Assembly (NCBI RefSeq): GCF_006546735.2
Contig: NZ_VICD02000135.1
Coordinates: 1 to 35,396 of the forward strand
Source: Marilutibacter maris
Lineage (GTDB): Bacteria > Pseudomonadota > Gammaproteobacteria > Xanthomonadales > Xanthomonadaceae
DNA: 35,396 bases
Direction: 5' to 3'
Each line of letters starts with the position of its first letter. The stretch's first letter is position 1. This document shows positions 9,781 to 16,453 of the stretch, in pieces. The position numbers and the translations under genes are program-made. The notes beneath the pieces were generated by a model that saw only the letters and a program-made list of their open reading frames with translations, was not told where the DNA came from and did not search any database.

Positions 9781-10677
9781 ATGTTCGATACCGCCCCCTC
9801 GCTCGACTGCAACGGCCGCCGCCTGTCCCTCGACCGGCCGCGGGTCATGGGCATCGTCAATGTCACCCCCGATTCCTTCTCCGATGGCGGCGAGCACGCG
9901 ACCACGGACGCGGCGGTCGCGCATGGACTGAGCTTGGTCGAGGAGGGCGCCGACATCCTCGATATCGGCGGCGAGTCGACCCGGCCCGGCGCCGAGGACG
10001 TGGGGCTGGAGGAGGAGCTGCGGCGGGTGCTGCCGGTGATCGAGGCGCTGGCGGCGAAGGTCGCGGTGCCGATCTCGGTCGACACCTCCAAGCCCGAGGT
10101 GATGCGTGCCGCGGTCGCCGCGGGAGCGGGGATCATCAACGATGTCTACGCGCTGCGCCGCGATGGTGCGCTGGAGGCGGCGGCGGACTGCGCGGTGCCG
10201 GTCGTGCTGATGCACATGCAGGGCGAGCCGCGCTCGATGCAGGCGGCGCCGCAGTACGACGACGTGGTCGCCGACGTGCACCGGTTCCTGGCCGAGCGCA
10301 TCTTCGCCGCCGAGATGGCCGGGATCGACAAGAAGCGGATCGTGGTCGATCCCGGCTTCGGCTTCGGCAAGACGCTGGAACACAACCTGTTGCTGCTGGC
10401 GCAGTTGCAGCGTTTCTCCGAACTGGGCGTGCCGCTGCTGGCCGGGCTCTCGCGCAAGCGCAGCATCGGCGAGCTGACCGGCCGCGAGGACCCGCATGCG
10501 CGCGTGCACGGCTCGCTGGCGGCGCACCTGATCGCGGTCCAGCGCGGTGCGCGGATCGTCCGCGTGCACGACGTCGCCGCCACCGTCGATGCCTTGAAGG
10601 TCTGGGAGGCGGTCGCCGCACAGCCGCAGCCGCAGGCCTCGCAGGCCGCCTCGATCCGCTGGCCCGACGAAGACTAG
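9781..10677 (+). CDS. folP: FolP, dihydropteroate synthase
   Basis: The 298-aa product condenses p-aminobenzoate with dihydropterin pyrophosphate in folate synthesis and is the sulfonamide target. Motifs in order: MGIVNVTPDSFSDGG (23-37), DILDIGGESTRPGA, ISVDTSKPEV, GIINDVYALR, VVLMHMQGEPRSMQ, VVDPGFGFGKTLEHN, LLAGLSRKRSIG and RVHDVAATVDAL. The C terminus has a short Gln/Ala tail. glmM, which often follows folP in gammaproteobacteria, is absent here; a 746-bp gene-free interval follows. Confidence 0.95.
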   Translation: MFDTAPSLDCNGRRLSLDRPRVMGIVNVTPDSFSDGGEHATTDAAVAHGLSLVEEGADILDIGGESTRPGAEDVGLEEELRRVLPVIEALAAKVAVPISVDTSKPEVMRAAVAAGAGIINDVYALRRDGALEAAADCAVPVVLMHMQGEPRSMQAAPQYDDVVADVHRFLAERIFAAEMAGIDKKRIVVDPGFGFGKTLEHNLLLLAQLQRFSELGVPLLAGLSRKRSIGELTGREDPHARVHGSLAAHLIAVQRGARIVRVHDVAATVDALKVWEAVAAQPQPQASQAASIRWPDED

Positions 10678-11180
10678 GCCGGGACCTCAAGCGGCTGTTT
10701 CGCCCGCGTCGGTGCCGCCCCCCGGGCTGGCGGAGGAAGGCGTTCGACCCTGTCGTCCGGGTGTCGGATTCGAAACAACGGCCCGGCACGTTACCACCAG
10801 GCAGGATGCGGACGGCCCCATCCCGATCCTGTTCGAATCCCGCGGCTCCGGGCCGGCCCGCGCTGTCCGGTAGCGCTGAACCCGATCCGCGCGCCGGCAA
10901 CGCCCTGGAAGGTGCCGGCCGCCATGGCCGGAGGCGGGCGTGACCCGGAGTCTCCCGGGCGCCGTTCCAGTGCCGAGGCCGCGTTTTCTTGGCGTCCGGG
11001 CCCCGGGCTCGGTGCCCATGGCAGGGACCGGTGTCGCGGCCGCCGTGGAAGCTTTCGCCCGGACCGTTCGCGGGCGGCTACCGCACGCGAAGAGGCGCTG
11101 GCGTGGCGATTGCCGGATCGGTGCCGCCTGGCATGACCGCGATGGCCGTCCCGGGCGGTGGTCGATATGCATTATGTCGA
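10678..11180. other. long GC-rich interval without a recognisable gene
   Basis: About 500 bp of GC-rich sequence downstream of folP. Several open frames exist on both strands but none has a recognisable protein motif, good ribosome site or convincing codon pattern. A 9-bp inverted repeat GGATTCGAA (10766-10774) and TTCGAATCC (10832-10840) is the clearest element. Composition changes abruptly to AT-richer sequence near 11170, where the protease regulatory region begins. It may be a decayed gene; I cannot name one. Confidence 0.5.
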
Positions 11181-11313
11181 GCTGAATAATGGGTGTCGAA
11201 TGAAATATTCACGTGACAATTAGAAACTGCCGCTTGTTGGCAGGCGAGTGAAGAATGTCTATGCAATGGTGAATATGTCGGGCGGGCCGGAAATATCCTT
11301 CATGCGGGCGTTC

Positions 11314-11329
11314 TGTGATTCCAATCACG
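11314..11329 (+). promoter_or_regulatory. predicted Clp/CRP binding site upstream of secreted protease
   Basis: TGTGA (11314-11318), N6, TCACG (11325-11329) matches the CRP consensus TGTGA-N6-TCACA at 9 of 10 arm positions. Xanthomonads carry the CRP homologue Clp, which uses the same half-sites and activates extracellular enzyme genes (known in Xanthomonas and Lysobacter). The centre at 11321.5 lies 29.5 to 34.5 bp upstream of the AATACT hexamer at 11351-11356. Confidence 0.7.
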
Positions 11330-11331
11330 GT

Positions 11332-11390
11332 GACATTGGGTGCCCGCCGGAATACTGCCGGCGGGTGATCGAGCGACATTATCGCCCGCC
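11332..11390 (+). repeat. direct repeats flanking a palindrome in the protease leader
   Basis: GACATT-N4-GCCCGCC at 11332-11348 and GACATT-N3-GCCCGCC at 11375-11390 are direct repeats 43 bp apart. The palindrome 11343-11365 overlaps the first and lies between the two. They sit between the Clp box and the ribosome site of the protease gene, so they may bind a second regulator or shape the leader RNA. Confidence 0.55.
11351..11356 (+). promoter_or_regulatory. possible -10 element for protease promoter
   Basis: AATACT (4 of 6 to TATAAT) lies where a class II CRP-type promoter would place its -10: a start near 11363 would put the Clp site centre at about -41.5. It falls in the loop of an 8-bp palindrome (CCCGCCGG 11343-11350, CCGGCGGG 11358-11365). 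Geometry is suggestive only. Confidence 0.35.
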
Positions 11391-11423
11391 AATCAAATGG
11401 AATATCAATGGAGGGAAATTCCG

Positions 11424-12428
11424 ATGAAAGCTTCGAGAATGATGGTCCTGGCGGTGCTGTGTTCGGGCGTCGTGGTGGGTACGGCGAGCGCGGCGGAGGG
11501 GACGTTCCAGAAGACCGGTGAAAAGGCGAGCTTCATCCATGGCGACAATCTGATCACCGGTGCGATGCCCGATCCCGGGCCCGCGATCACGGCGCGCCGG
11601 CAGACGCCGCAGCAGAAGGCCGAAGGCCTGAGTGCGGTCATGGTGACCCGCGACGGAGATGTGTACGAGTCGAACATGAACCCGGAGGATGTGGCGCTGC
11701 TGGAAGAGGCGATCAAGGCGATGGAGATCCTGGGTCGCGGGGCCATGACCGTGCCGGGAGCGGCGCCGACGGCGCCGATGCAACTGCTCGGCGGCGGCGA
11801 TATCCGGATCAACCCCAGCTCCGTGATCGGCGCCGACGGCCGCATCCAGGTCACCAACACCGTGACCTCGCCGTACTGGCACATCGGCCGCATAGGCATT
11901 GGCTGCACCGGCACGCTGATCACCGCCAAGCACGTGCTCACCGCGGGCCACTGCGTGTCCGACGGTTCCGGCAACTGGTATTCCAGCCTGGACTTCACCC
12001 CGGGGCAGAACGGCAGCTACAAGCCGTGGGGCACCACCTCCTGGGCCCGCGCGGTGACCACCTCGGCCTGGCACAACAACCGCAACACCAACTACGACTA
12101 CGCGCTGATCGTGCTCACCGAGCCGGCCCATGGCGGTCATGCCGCCTACGGCACGTACTCCGGCGGCACCCACACCATCACCGGTTACCCCGCCGACAAG
12201 CCGTTCGGCACGATGTGGCGGATGTCCGGCAGTGTGTGGACCAGTGGCTCCTACCGGCTGTGCTACACCATCGATACGTATGGGGGAAACAGCGGCAGCG
12301 GCATCTATGACAGCGGCAACGTGGTGCGTGGCGTGCATACCACCGGCTCGTCCACCCAGAATTGCGGCACGCGACTGACCAGCACGGTGTTCAACACCCT
12401 GCAGAACTGGATCTCGACCTATCCCTGA
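11424..12428 (+). CDS. secreted V8-like serine protease (S1 fold) with propeptide
   Basis: A 334-aa exported protein. A signal peptide spans 1-23 (T-A-S-A then A-E-G-T), followed by a propeptide of about 110 residues. The catalytic triad is His176 in TAGHC, Asp225 in NTNYDYALI and Ser290 in YGGNSGSGIYD. The sequence PSSVIGADGRIQVTNT near residue 134 resembles the mature start of staphylococcal V8 protease, which begins with Val, so the mature enzyme is probably about 134-334. Cys161/Cys177 and Cys280/Cys314 could form disulfides. GGAGGGAA ends 7 nt before the ATG. The upstream Clp box suggests control like other extracellular enzymes. Glu specificity is plausible but unproven. Confidence 0.88.
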   Translation: MKASRMMVLAVLCSGVVVGTASAAEGTFQKTGEKASFIHGDNLITGAMPDPGPAITARRQTPQQKAEGLSAVMVTRDGDVYESNMNPEDVALLEEAIKAMEILGRGAMTVPGAAPTAPMQLLGGGDIRINPSSVIGADGRIQVTNTVTSPYWHIGRIGIGCTGTLITAKHVLTAGHCVSDGSGNWYSSLDFTPGQNGSYKPWGTTSWARAVTTSAWHNNRNTNYDYALIVLTEPAHGGHAAYGTYSGGTHTITGYPADKPFGTMWRMSGSVWTSGSYRLCYTIDTYGGNSGSGIYDSGNVVRGVHTTGSSTQNCGTRLTSTVFNTLQNWISTYP

Positions 12429-12553
12429 TCGGTTCCGGCCAGGGTTTCGGCCAGCGGTATTGGCGATATTGCCGACCCGCCGGGGATGTGTCCGCGAGAG
12501 CGGCGCATCCCCGGTTCTTGCGCATGAAACCATCCAGCAGGAGATCGCAGCCA

Positions 12554-12877
12554 ATGGCATCGTCGTTTCCGAGAAGAATATCCGCCGGCGCATTCGGGGC
12601 CGTAATGTCGTTCGCCCTGGTCGGATGTGCGAACGGGAGTGGCCATCAGGACTCCGGCCAGGAGGACCACGGGGACGTCGCGATGGAACGGGTCATGATC
12701 GTCGGTAGCGCCGAGACCCCCGACCCGGTGCTGGCACGGGTGCGCGAGCTCGAGGCGCGCGGACTGGTGAAGGATGTCGTCGTCCGCGAGTCGTTTCCTG
12801 TGCAGATCGAGCTGCGTGCCGCACGTGCGGTGATCGACGAGCTCGAGGCCATGCCTCGCAAGGGCGGACTGCGGTAG
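12554..12877 (+). CDS. small predicted lipoprotein, unknown function
   Basis: A 107-aa product with a basic N terminus (SSFPRRIS), hydrophobic stretch and lipobox A-L-V-G-C (Cys25). The mature part begins with a Gly/His/Asp-rich linker (about 26-42), then a compact region VMIVGSAETPDPVLARVRELEARGLVKDVVVRES that could form an alpha/beta fold. No family recognised. I start at 12554 because AGGAG lies upstream; an ATG at 12524 adds 10 residues with no ribosome site. It follows the protease gene on the same strand after 125 bp and might share its transcript. Confidence 0.68.
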   Translation: MASSFPRRISAGAFGAVMSFALVGCANGSGHQDSGQEDHGDVAMERVMIVGSAETPDPVLARVRELEARGLVKDVVVRESFPVQIELRAARAVIDELEAMPRKGGLR

Positions 12878-12960
12878 CGGGGAGGCGGTTCCGACCGCGA
12901 TCGGCATCGCAGGTTAAGCTTGCCGGCGGGAGAAGGGCCGTCCCGGCCCGGGGAGATGCC

Positions 12961-14463
12961 ATGACCGCCGACACGCCGCTGATCGTCACCTTCACTGTCT
13001 ACCTGCTCGCGACGGTCGCGATCGGATTCATCGCCTGGCGTTCGACACGGACTTTCGACGACTACATCCTTGGCGGCCGCTCGCTCGGCAGCTACGTGAC
13101 CGCGATGTCGGCGGGCGCCTCCGACATGAGCGGCTGGCTGTTGATGGGCTTGCCGGGCACGCTGTACGCCACCGGCGCGTCCAAGGCCTGGATCGCGTTC
13201 GGGCTCATCATCGGCGCCTGGGCGAACTGGCGCTTCGTCGCCGGGCCGCTGCGGATGTACACCGAGCGCACCCACAACGCGCTGACGCTGCCGGACTACT
13301 TCACCCACCGCTTCGCCGACCGCAGCCGGGTCCTGCGGGTGTTGTCGGCGCTGGTGATCCTGGTGTTCTTCGCCGTCTACTGCGCATCGGGCATCGTCGC
13401 CGGCGCGCGGTTGTTCGAGAGCGTGTTCGGCGTGCCCTACGCGCAGGCGATCTGGTACGGCGCCGCGGCGACGATCCTGTACACGCTGATCGGCGGATTC
13501 CTCGCCGTCAGCTGGACCGACACCGTGCAGGCCACGCTGATGATCTTCGCGCTGCTGATCACCCCGGTCATGGTGATCGTCGGCAACGGCGGCCTGGCGC
13601 CCAGTCTGGCGGTGATCGAACAGGTCGACCCATCGCGCCTGCAGTGGGTGGGCGCGGGAGGCGTCGTCGCTATCGTCTCGGCGATGGCCTGGGGCCTGGG
13701 CTATGTCGGCCAGCCGCATATCCTGGCGCGCTTCATGGCCGCCGACAGCGTCGCGACGATTCCCAGCGCGCGCCGGATCGGCATGACCTGGATGGTGCTG
13801 TGCCTGCTGGGTGCGATATCGGTGGGTTTCTTCGGCATCGCCTGGTTCGGCGCCCACCCGGAAGTCGCCGGGACGGTCAATGCGAACTCCGAACGCGTCT
13901 TCATCGTGCTGGCCGAACAGCTGTTCAATCCCTGGGTGGCCGGTGTCCTGCTGTCGGCGATCCTGGCGGCGGTGATGAGCACGCTGTCGTGCCAGTTGCT
14001 GGTCTGTTCCAGTGCGCTGACCGAAGACTTCTACCGCGGCTTCATCCGCAAGAACGCCGGCCATCGCGAGCTGGTCTGGATCGGTCGCGCGATGGTGCTG
14101 CTGGTCGCGCTGGTGGCGATCGGGATCGCGTCCAATCCCGACAACCGCGTACTGGGCCTGGTCAGTTACGCCTGGGCCGGCTTCGGTTCCGCATTCGGTC
14201 CGGTGGTGGTGCTGTCGCTGATGTGGAAGCGGATGACCCGCAACGGCGCGCTGGCCGGCATGGTGATCGGTGCGCTCACCGTGATCGTGTGGAAGCTGGT
14301 CGCGGTCGACCGCATGGGCAGCGGGCTGTACGAGATGGTGCCGGGCGTGATCGCGGCCACCGTGGCCATCGTGGTCGTCAGCCTGCTCGACAGGCAGCCG
14401 CCGGATGAGGTCCAGGCCACCCACGAGCAGGTGCGACTGAGTCTGCGCGAGAACGGCTATTGA
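12961..14463 (+). CDS. putP: PutP, sodium/proline symporter
   Basis: The 500-aa inner-membrane protein belongs to the sodium:solute symporter family and imports L-proline with Na+. It has about 13 hydrophobic segments. Conserved parts include SYVTAMSAGASDMSGWLLMGLPG (Na+/substrate site in helix 2), the GWILLYTLIGGFLAVSWTDTVQ-like stretch (about 175-200), GLGYVGQPHILARFMA and LLSAILAAVMSTLSCQLLVCSSALTEDFY. GGGGAG precedes the ATG. No putA is adjacent. The cytoplasmic C-terminal tail is short. Proline, rather than another solute, is assigned from overall similarity. Confidence 0.93.
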   Translation: MTADTPLIVTFTVYLLATVAIGFIAWRSTRTFDDYILGGRSLGSYVTAMSAGASDMSGWLLMGLPGTLYATGASKAWIAFGLIIGAWANWRFVAGPLRMYTERTHNALTLPDYFTHRFADRSRVLRVLSALVILVFFAVYCASGIVAGARLFESVFGVPYAQAIWYGAAATILYTLIGGFLAVSWTDTVQATLMIFALLITPVMVIVGNGGLAPSLAVIEQVDPSRLQWVGAGGVVAIVSAMAWGLGYVGQPHILARFMAADSVATIPSARRIGMTWMVLCLLGAISVGFFGIAWFGAHPEVAGTVNANSERVFIVLAEQLFNPWVAGVLLSAILAAVMSTLSCQLLVCSSALTEDFYRGFIRKNAGHRELVWIGRAMVLLVALVAIGIASNPDNRVLGLVSYAWAGFGSAFGPVVVLSLMWKRMTRNGALAGMVIGALTVIVWKLVAVDRMGSGLYEMVPGVIAATVAIVVVSLLDRQPPDEVQATHEQVRLSLRENGY

Positions 14464-14589
14464 GTCGGGCAACCTGCGTTTTTGCCGAGTTTTGTCAAGC
14501 ATTCTGACTGGTCATTTTTTCGCCATGTTTGCGTCAGCCCTTGTGCCACAAGGTGATCGGGCGGTTGTTCCCGACACTGTCCGCAGGCT

Positions 14590-14610
14590 TGTCCACAGGC
14601 GTTGTGGACA
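14590..14610. promoter_or_regulatory. palindrome TCCACA-N5-TGTGGA, unit 1
   Basis: Perfect 8-bp arms TGTCCACA (14590-14597) and TGTGGACA (14603-14610) with a 5-bp spacer. With the preceding T the left arm reads TTGTCCACA, one base from the DnaA-box consensus TTATNCACA. It may instead be a regulator site or RNA hairpin. Confidence 0.6.
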
Positions 14611-14703
14611 GCTGAAACATGCTGGTCAAAAAATAGCCAAACATGCCCGGGGCCTTGCGGCAGCTACGCATCAGGCGGTTCTCAACAACGTTGTCCCAGC
14701 GGT

Positions 14704-14724
14704 TTTCCACAGCCTGTGTGGAAA
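14704..14724. promoter_or_regulatory. palindrome TCCACA-N5-TGTGGA, unit 2
   Basis: Perfect 8-bp arms TTTCCACA (14704-14711) and TGTGGAAA (14717-14724) with a 5-bp spacer, exactly 114 bp after the first palindrome. The second arm position changed from G:C to T:A in both halves, so symmetry is preserved. With the preceding T the left half reads TTTTCCACA, a fit to the relaxed DnaA box TTWTNCACA. Confidence 0.6.
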
Positions 14725-14807
14725 GCGTGTCGCGCGCGGTCATGGACGCCGGTTCCATGCGCATGCCGGCGGTAGCGTCAGGACGCGCATCGAACCCGTG
14801 GCTGCGC

Positions 14808-15770
14808 ATGTCCGCTGATCCGCGGCCGCTCGCGATCGCATTGATGGGCCCGACCGCATCGGGCAAGACCGCGCTCGCGATCGATTGGGCGCAGCGCCTG
14901 GGGGGGGAGATCGTCAGCGTCGACTCCGCCCTGGTCTACCGCGGCCTGGACATCGGCGCGGCGAAGCCCGGCGCGGACGAGCGCGCACGGGTCCGCCATC
15001 ACCTGATCGACCTGCGCGAGCCCTGGCAGCCGTATTCCGCCGCCGAGTTCGCCGCCGATGCCCGCCGCGCGCTCGACGAAATCGTCGGGCGCGGGAGTAT
15101 CCCGATTCTGGCCGGGGGGACCGGACTGTACTTCCAGGCCCTGCTCGAGGGCCTGTCGCCGATGCCCGAGGCCGATCCGGCGACCCGCGCCGCGATCGAG
15201 GCCGAGGCCGCTGTGCACGGTTGGCCGGCATTGCATGCCGAGCTGGCCGCGATCGACCCGGAGGCCGCCGCCCGCATCCACGCGACCGATCCGCAGCGGA
15301 TCCAGCGGGCGCTGGAGGTGTGGCGATTGTCCGGACGCACGATCAGTGACTGGCGTCGGGAGTCGACTCCGCGCCTGCCGTACCGGGTGCTGAAGCTGGT
15401 GCTGGCGCCGCGCGATCGCGCGATCCTGCACGAACGCATCGCCCGGCGCTTCGATGCGATGCTCGCCGACGGTTTCCTGGACGAGGTCAGGGCGTTGCGC
15501 GCCCTGCCGCAGCTGCAGGCGCATCCGGCGCCGCGTGACCTGCCGGCGATCCGCGCGGTCGGCTACCGGCAGGCCTGGGAGTTTCTCGACGGGCAGGGCT
15601 CGGCCACGGACTTCCGCGATCGCGCGATCTTCGCCACCCGGCAACTGGCCAAGCGCCAGCTGACCTGGTTGCGCGGTCAGCTGGATGCGCGCTGGTTCGA
15701 CCCGCAGGCCGGGACGGCGGCGCTGGAGGCGGCGTTGCGCCTGTTCGTGGAGCGTCCCGGGCGTCGCTGA
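14808..15770 (+). CDS. miaA: MiaA, tRNA dimethylallyltransferase
   Basis: The 320-aa product adds a dimethylallyl group to N6 of A37 in tRNAs that read UNN codons. Walker [10 protein letters not shown] lies at 13-21, [19 protein letters not shown] follows, then [50 protein letters not shown] and the C-terminal [16 protein letters not shown] with [14 protein letters not shown]. The start at 14808 puts the Walker motif at the usual distance; upstream in-frame ATGs (14757, 14763) would add unrelated residues, although no clear ribosome site marks 14808. First gene of the conserved miaA-hfq-hflX-hflKC block. Confidence 0.94.
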   Translation: MSADPRPLAIALMGPTASGKTALAIDWAQRLGGEIVSVDSALVYRGLDIGAAKPGADERARVRHHLIDLREPWQPYSAAEFAADARRALDEIVGRGSIPILAGGTGLYFQALLEGLSPMPEADPATRAAIEAEAAVHGWPALHAELAAIDPEAAARIHATDPQRIQRALEVWRLSGRTISDWRRESTPRLPYRVLKLVLAPRDRAILHERIARRFDAMLADGFLDEVRALRALPQLQAHPAPRDLPAIRAVGYRQAWEFLDGQGSATDFRDRAIFATRQLAKRQLTWLRGQLDARWFDPQAGTAALEAALRLFVERPGRR

Positions 15771-15955
15771 GAGGGCGCGCAGGCGGATGGACGGGCAGGC
15801 GCGGCGCGCGCGGCAGGGTACACTTGCCGACCGGACGGATTTCACGAAATTCACCGCAGATGCGTTGCCGGCGGTGCCGGTGCGCTACCATCGGCCGGTC
15901 GCCGGCATGGGGAGCGTGTCCGGCGGCATGGCCTGCGTCCGGTACGCGGCCCACC

Positions 15956-15961
15956 TATAAC
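15956..15961 (+). promoter_or_regulatory. possible -10 element for hfq
   Basis: TATAAC stands out in the GC-rich gap 29 bp before the hfq ATG, in the context CACCTATAACTAG. No good -35 lies 16-18 bp upstream. A start near 15968 would leave a short leader containing the GGGGA ribosome site at 15972-15976. Confidence 0.35.
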
Positions 15962-15984
15962 TAGAACAGCATGGGGAAAACTTG

Positions 15985-16266
15985 ATGTCCAAGGGACAAT
16001 CCTTGCAGGATCCATTCCTGAATGCGCTGCGGCGCGAGCGAGTGCCGGTTTCGGTCTATCTGGTCAACGGCATCAAACTACAGGGCACCATCGAGTCCTT
16101 CGACCAGTTCGTGGTCCTGCTGCGCAACACCGTCAGCCAGATGGTCTACAAGCACGCGATTTCGACCGTGGTGCCGGCGCGCAATGTCCGTGTCGGTCCC
16201 GGCGGCGGCTACGTGCAGACCGGGCAGGGCGACGGCAACGGCAACGGCCAAGACGAAAGCGAATGA
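15985..16266 (+). CDS. hfq: Hfq, RNA chaperone
   Basis: The 93-aa hexameric Sm-like protein pairs small RNAs with mRNAs. The Sm1 motif ([33 protein letters not shown] region) and Sm2 motif with [12 protein letters not shown] are intact, including the Gln-Asp-Pro-Phe proximal-face residues and the YKH triplet. The C-terminal tail (about 68-93) is Gly/Asn/Gln-rich and acidic at the end, as is common in this family of bacteria. GGGGA lies 8 nt before ATG 15985. A strong hairpin lies just downstream. Confidence 0.97.
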   Translation: MSKGQSLQDPFLNALRRERVPVSVYLVNGIKLQGTIESFDQFVVLLRNTVSQMVYKHAISTVVPARNVRVGPGGGYVQTGQGDGNGNGQDESE

Positions 16267-16274
16267 ACGCCCCG

Positions 16275-16308
16275 GCGCAGGGAAGCCCCCGGCGGGCTTT
16301 CCCTGCGC
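16275..16308 (+). terminator. hairpin after hfq (partial terminator or 3' stabiliser)
   Basis: Arms GCGCAGGGAAGCCC (16275-16288) and GGGCTTTCCCTGCGC (16294-16308) pair over 14 bp with one bulged T and a 5-nt loop. No T tract follows, so it may protect the 3' end or reduce read-through to hflX and not stop transcription fully. Confidence 0.6.
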
Positions 16309-16453
16309 GGGCGCCGAACAGGGGCCCTGGCGGCCATTGAAATCGGCGCATTCGCCCCGAATTCGGTGGCGATGACACTCCATTCATTGAATCCGCGCGG
16401 TTGCGGTACCGGCTTCCGTGTCCGCAGGACGTGCCTGCGGGGGACGCGCACGC

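Larger units (their letters stand above)
14508..14735. repeat. degenerate 114-bp tandem duplication upstream of miaA
   Basis: Unit 1 starts at 14508 and unit 2 at 14622. My ungapped alignment of the first 105 positions gives 63 identities (60%). Fully shared blocks are CTGGTCA, GCCA at offset 14, CCTTG at offset 31, ATC at 48, GGCGGTT at 52, TGTCC at 70, CCACAG at 85 and TGTGGA at 95. The match needs no gap, so this looks like an old duplication whose conserved blocks have been kept. It fills most of the 344-bp gap between putP and miaA. Confidence 0.72.

Noticed and set aside
10831-10845. GTTCGAATCCC, resembling a tRNA T-loop
   Set aside because: No acceptor, D or anticodon stems can be built around it; it is one arm of a small inverted repeat.
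10687-11172. 161-codon minus-strand open frame in the folP-protease gap
   Set aside because: No ribosome site, no motif, Arg/Pro/Gly-rich composition like other shadow frames.
12646-14502. 618-codon minus-strand open frame across putP
   Set aside because: Antisense of putP, His/Gln/Arg-rich with no domain.
14464-14807. Possible chromosomal origin because of DnaA-box-like sequences
   Set aside because: dnaA, dnaN, rpmH and gidA are not nearby, the boxes are few and AT-rich unwinding sequence is minimal; kept only as possible DnaA sites.
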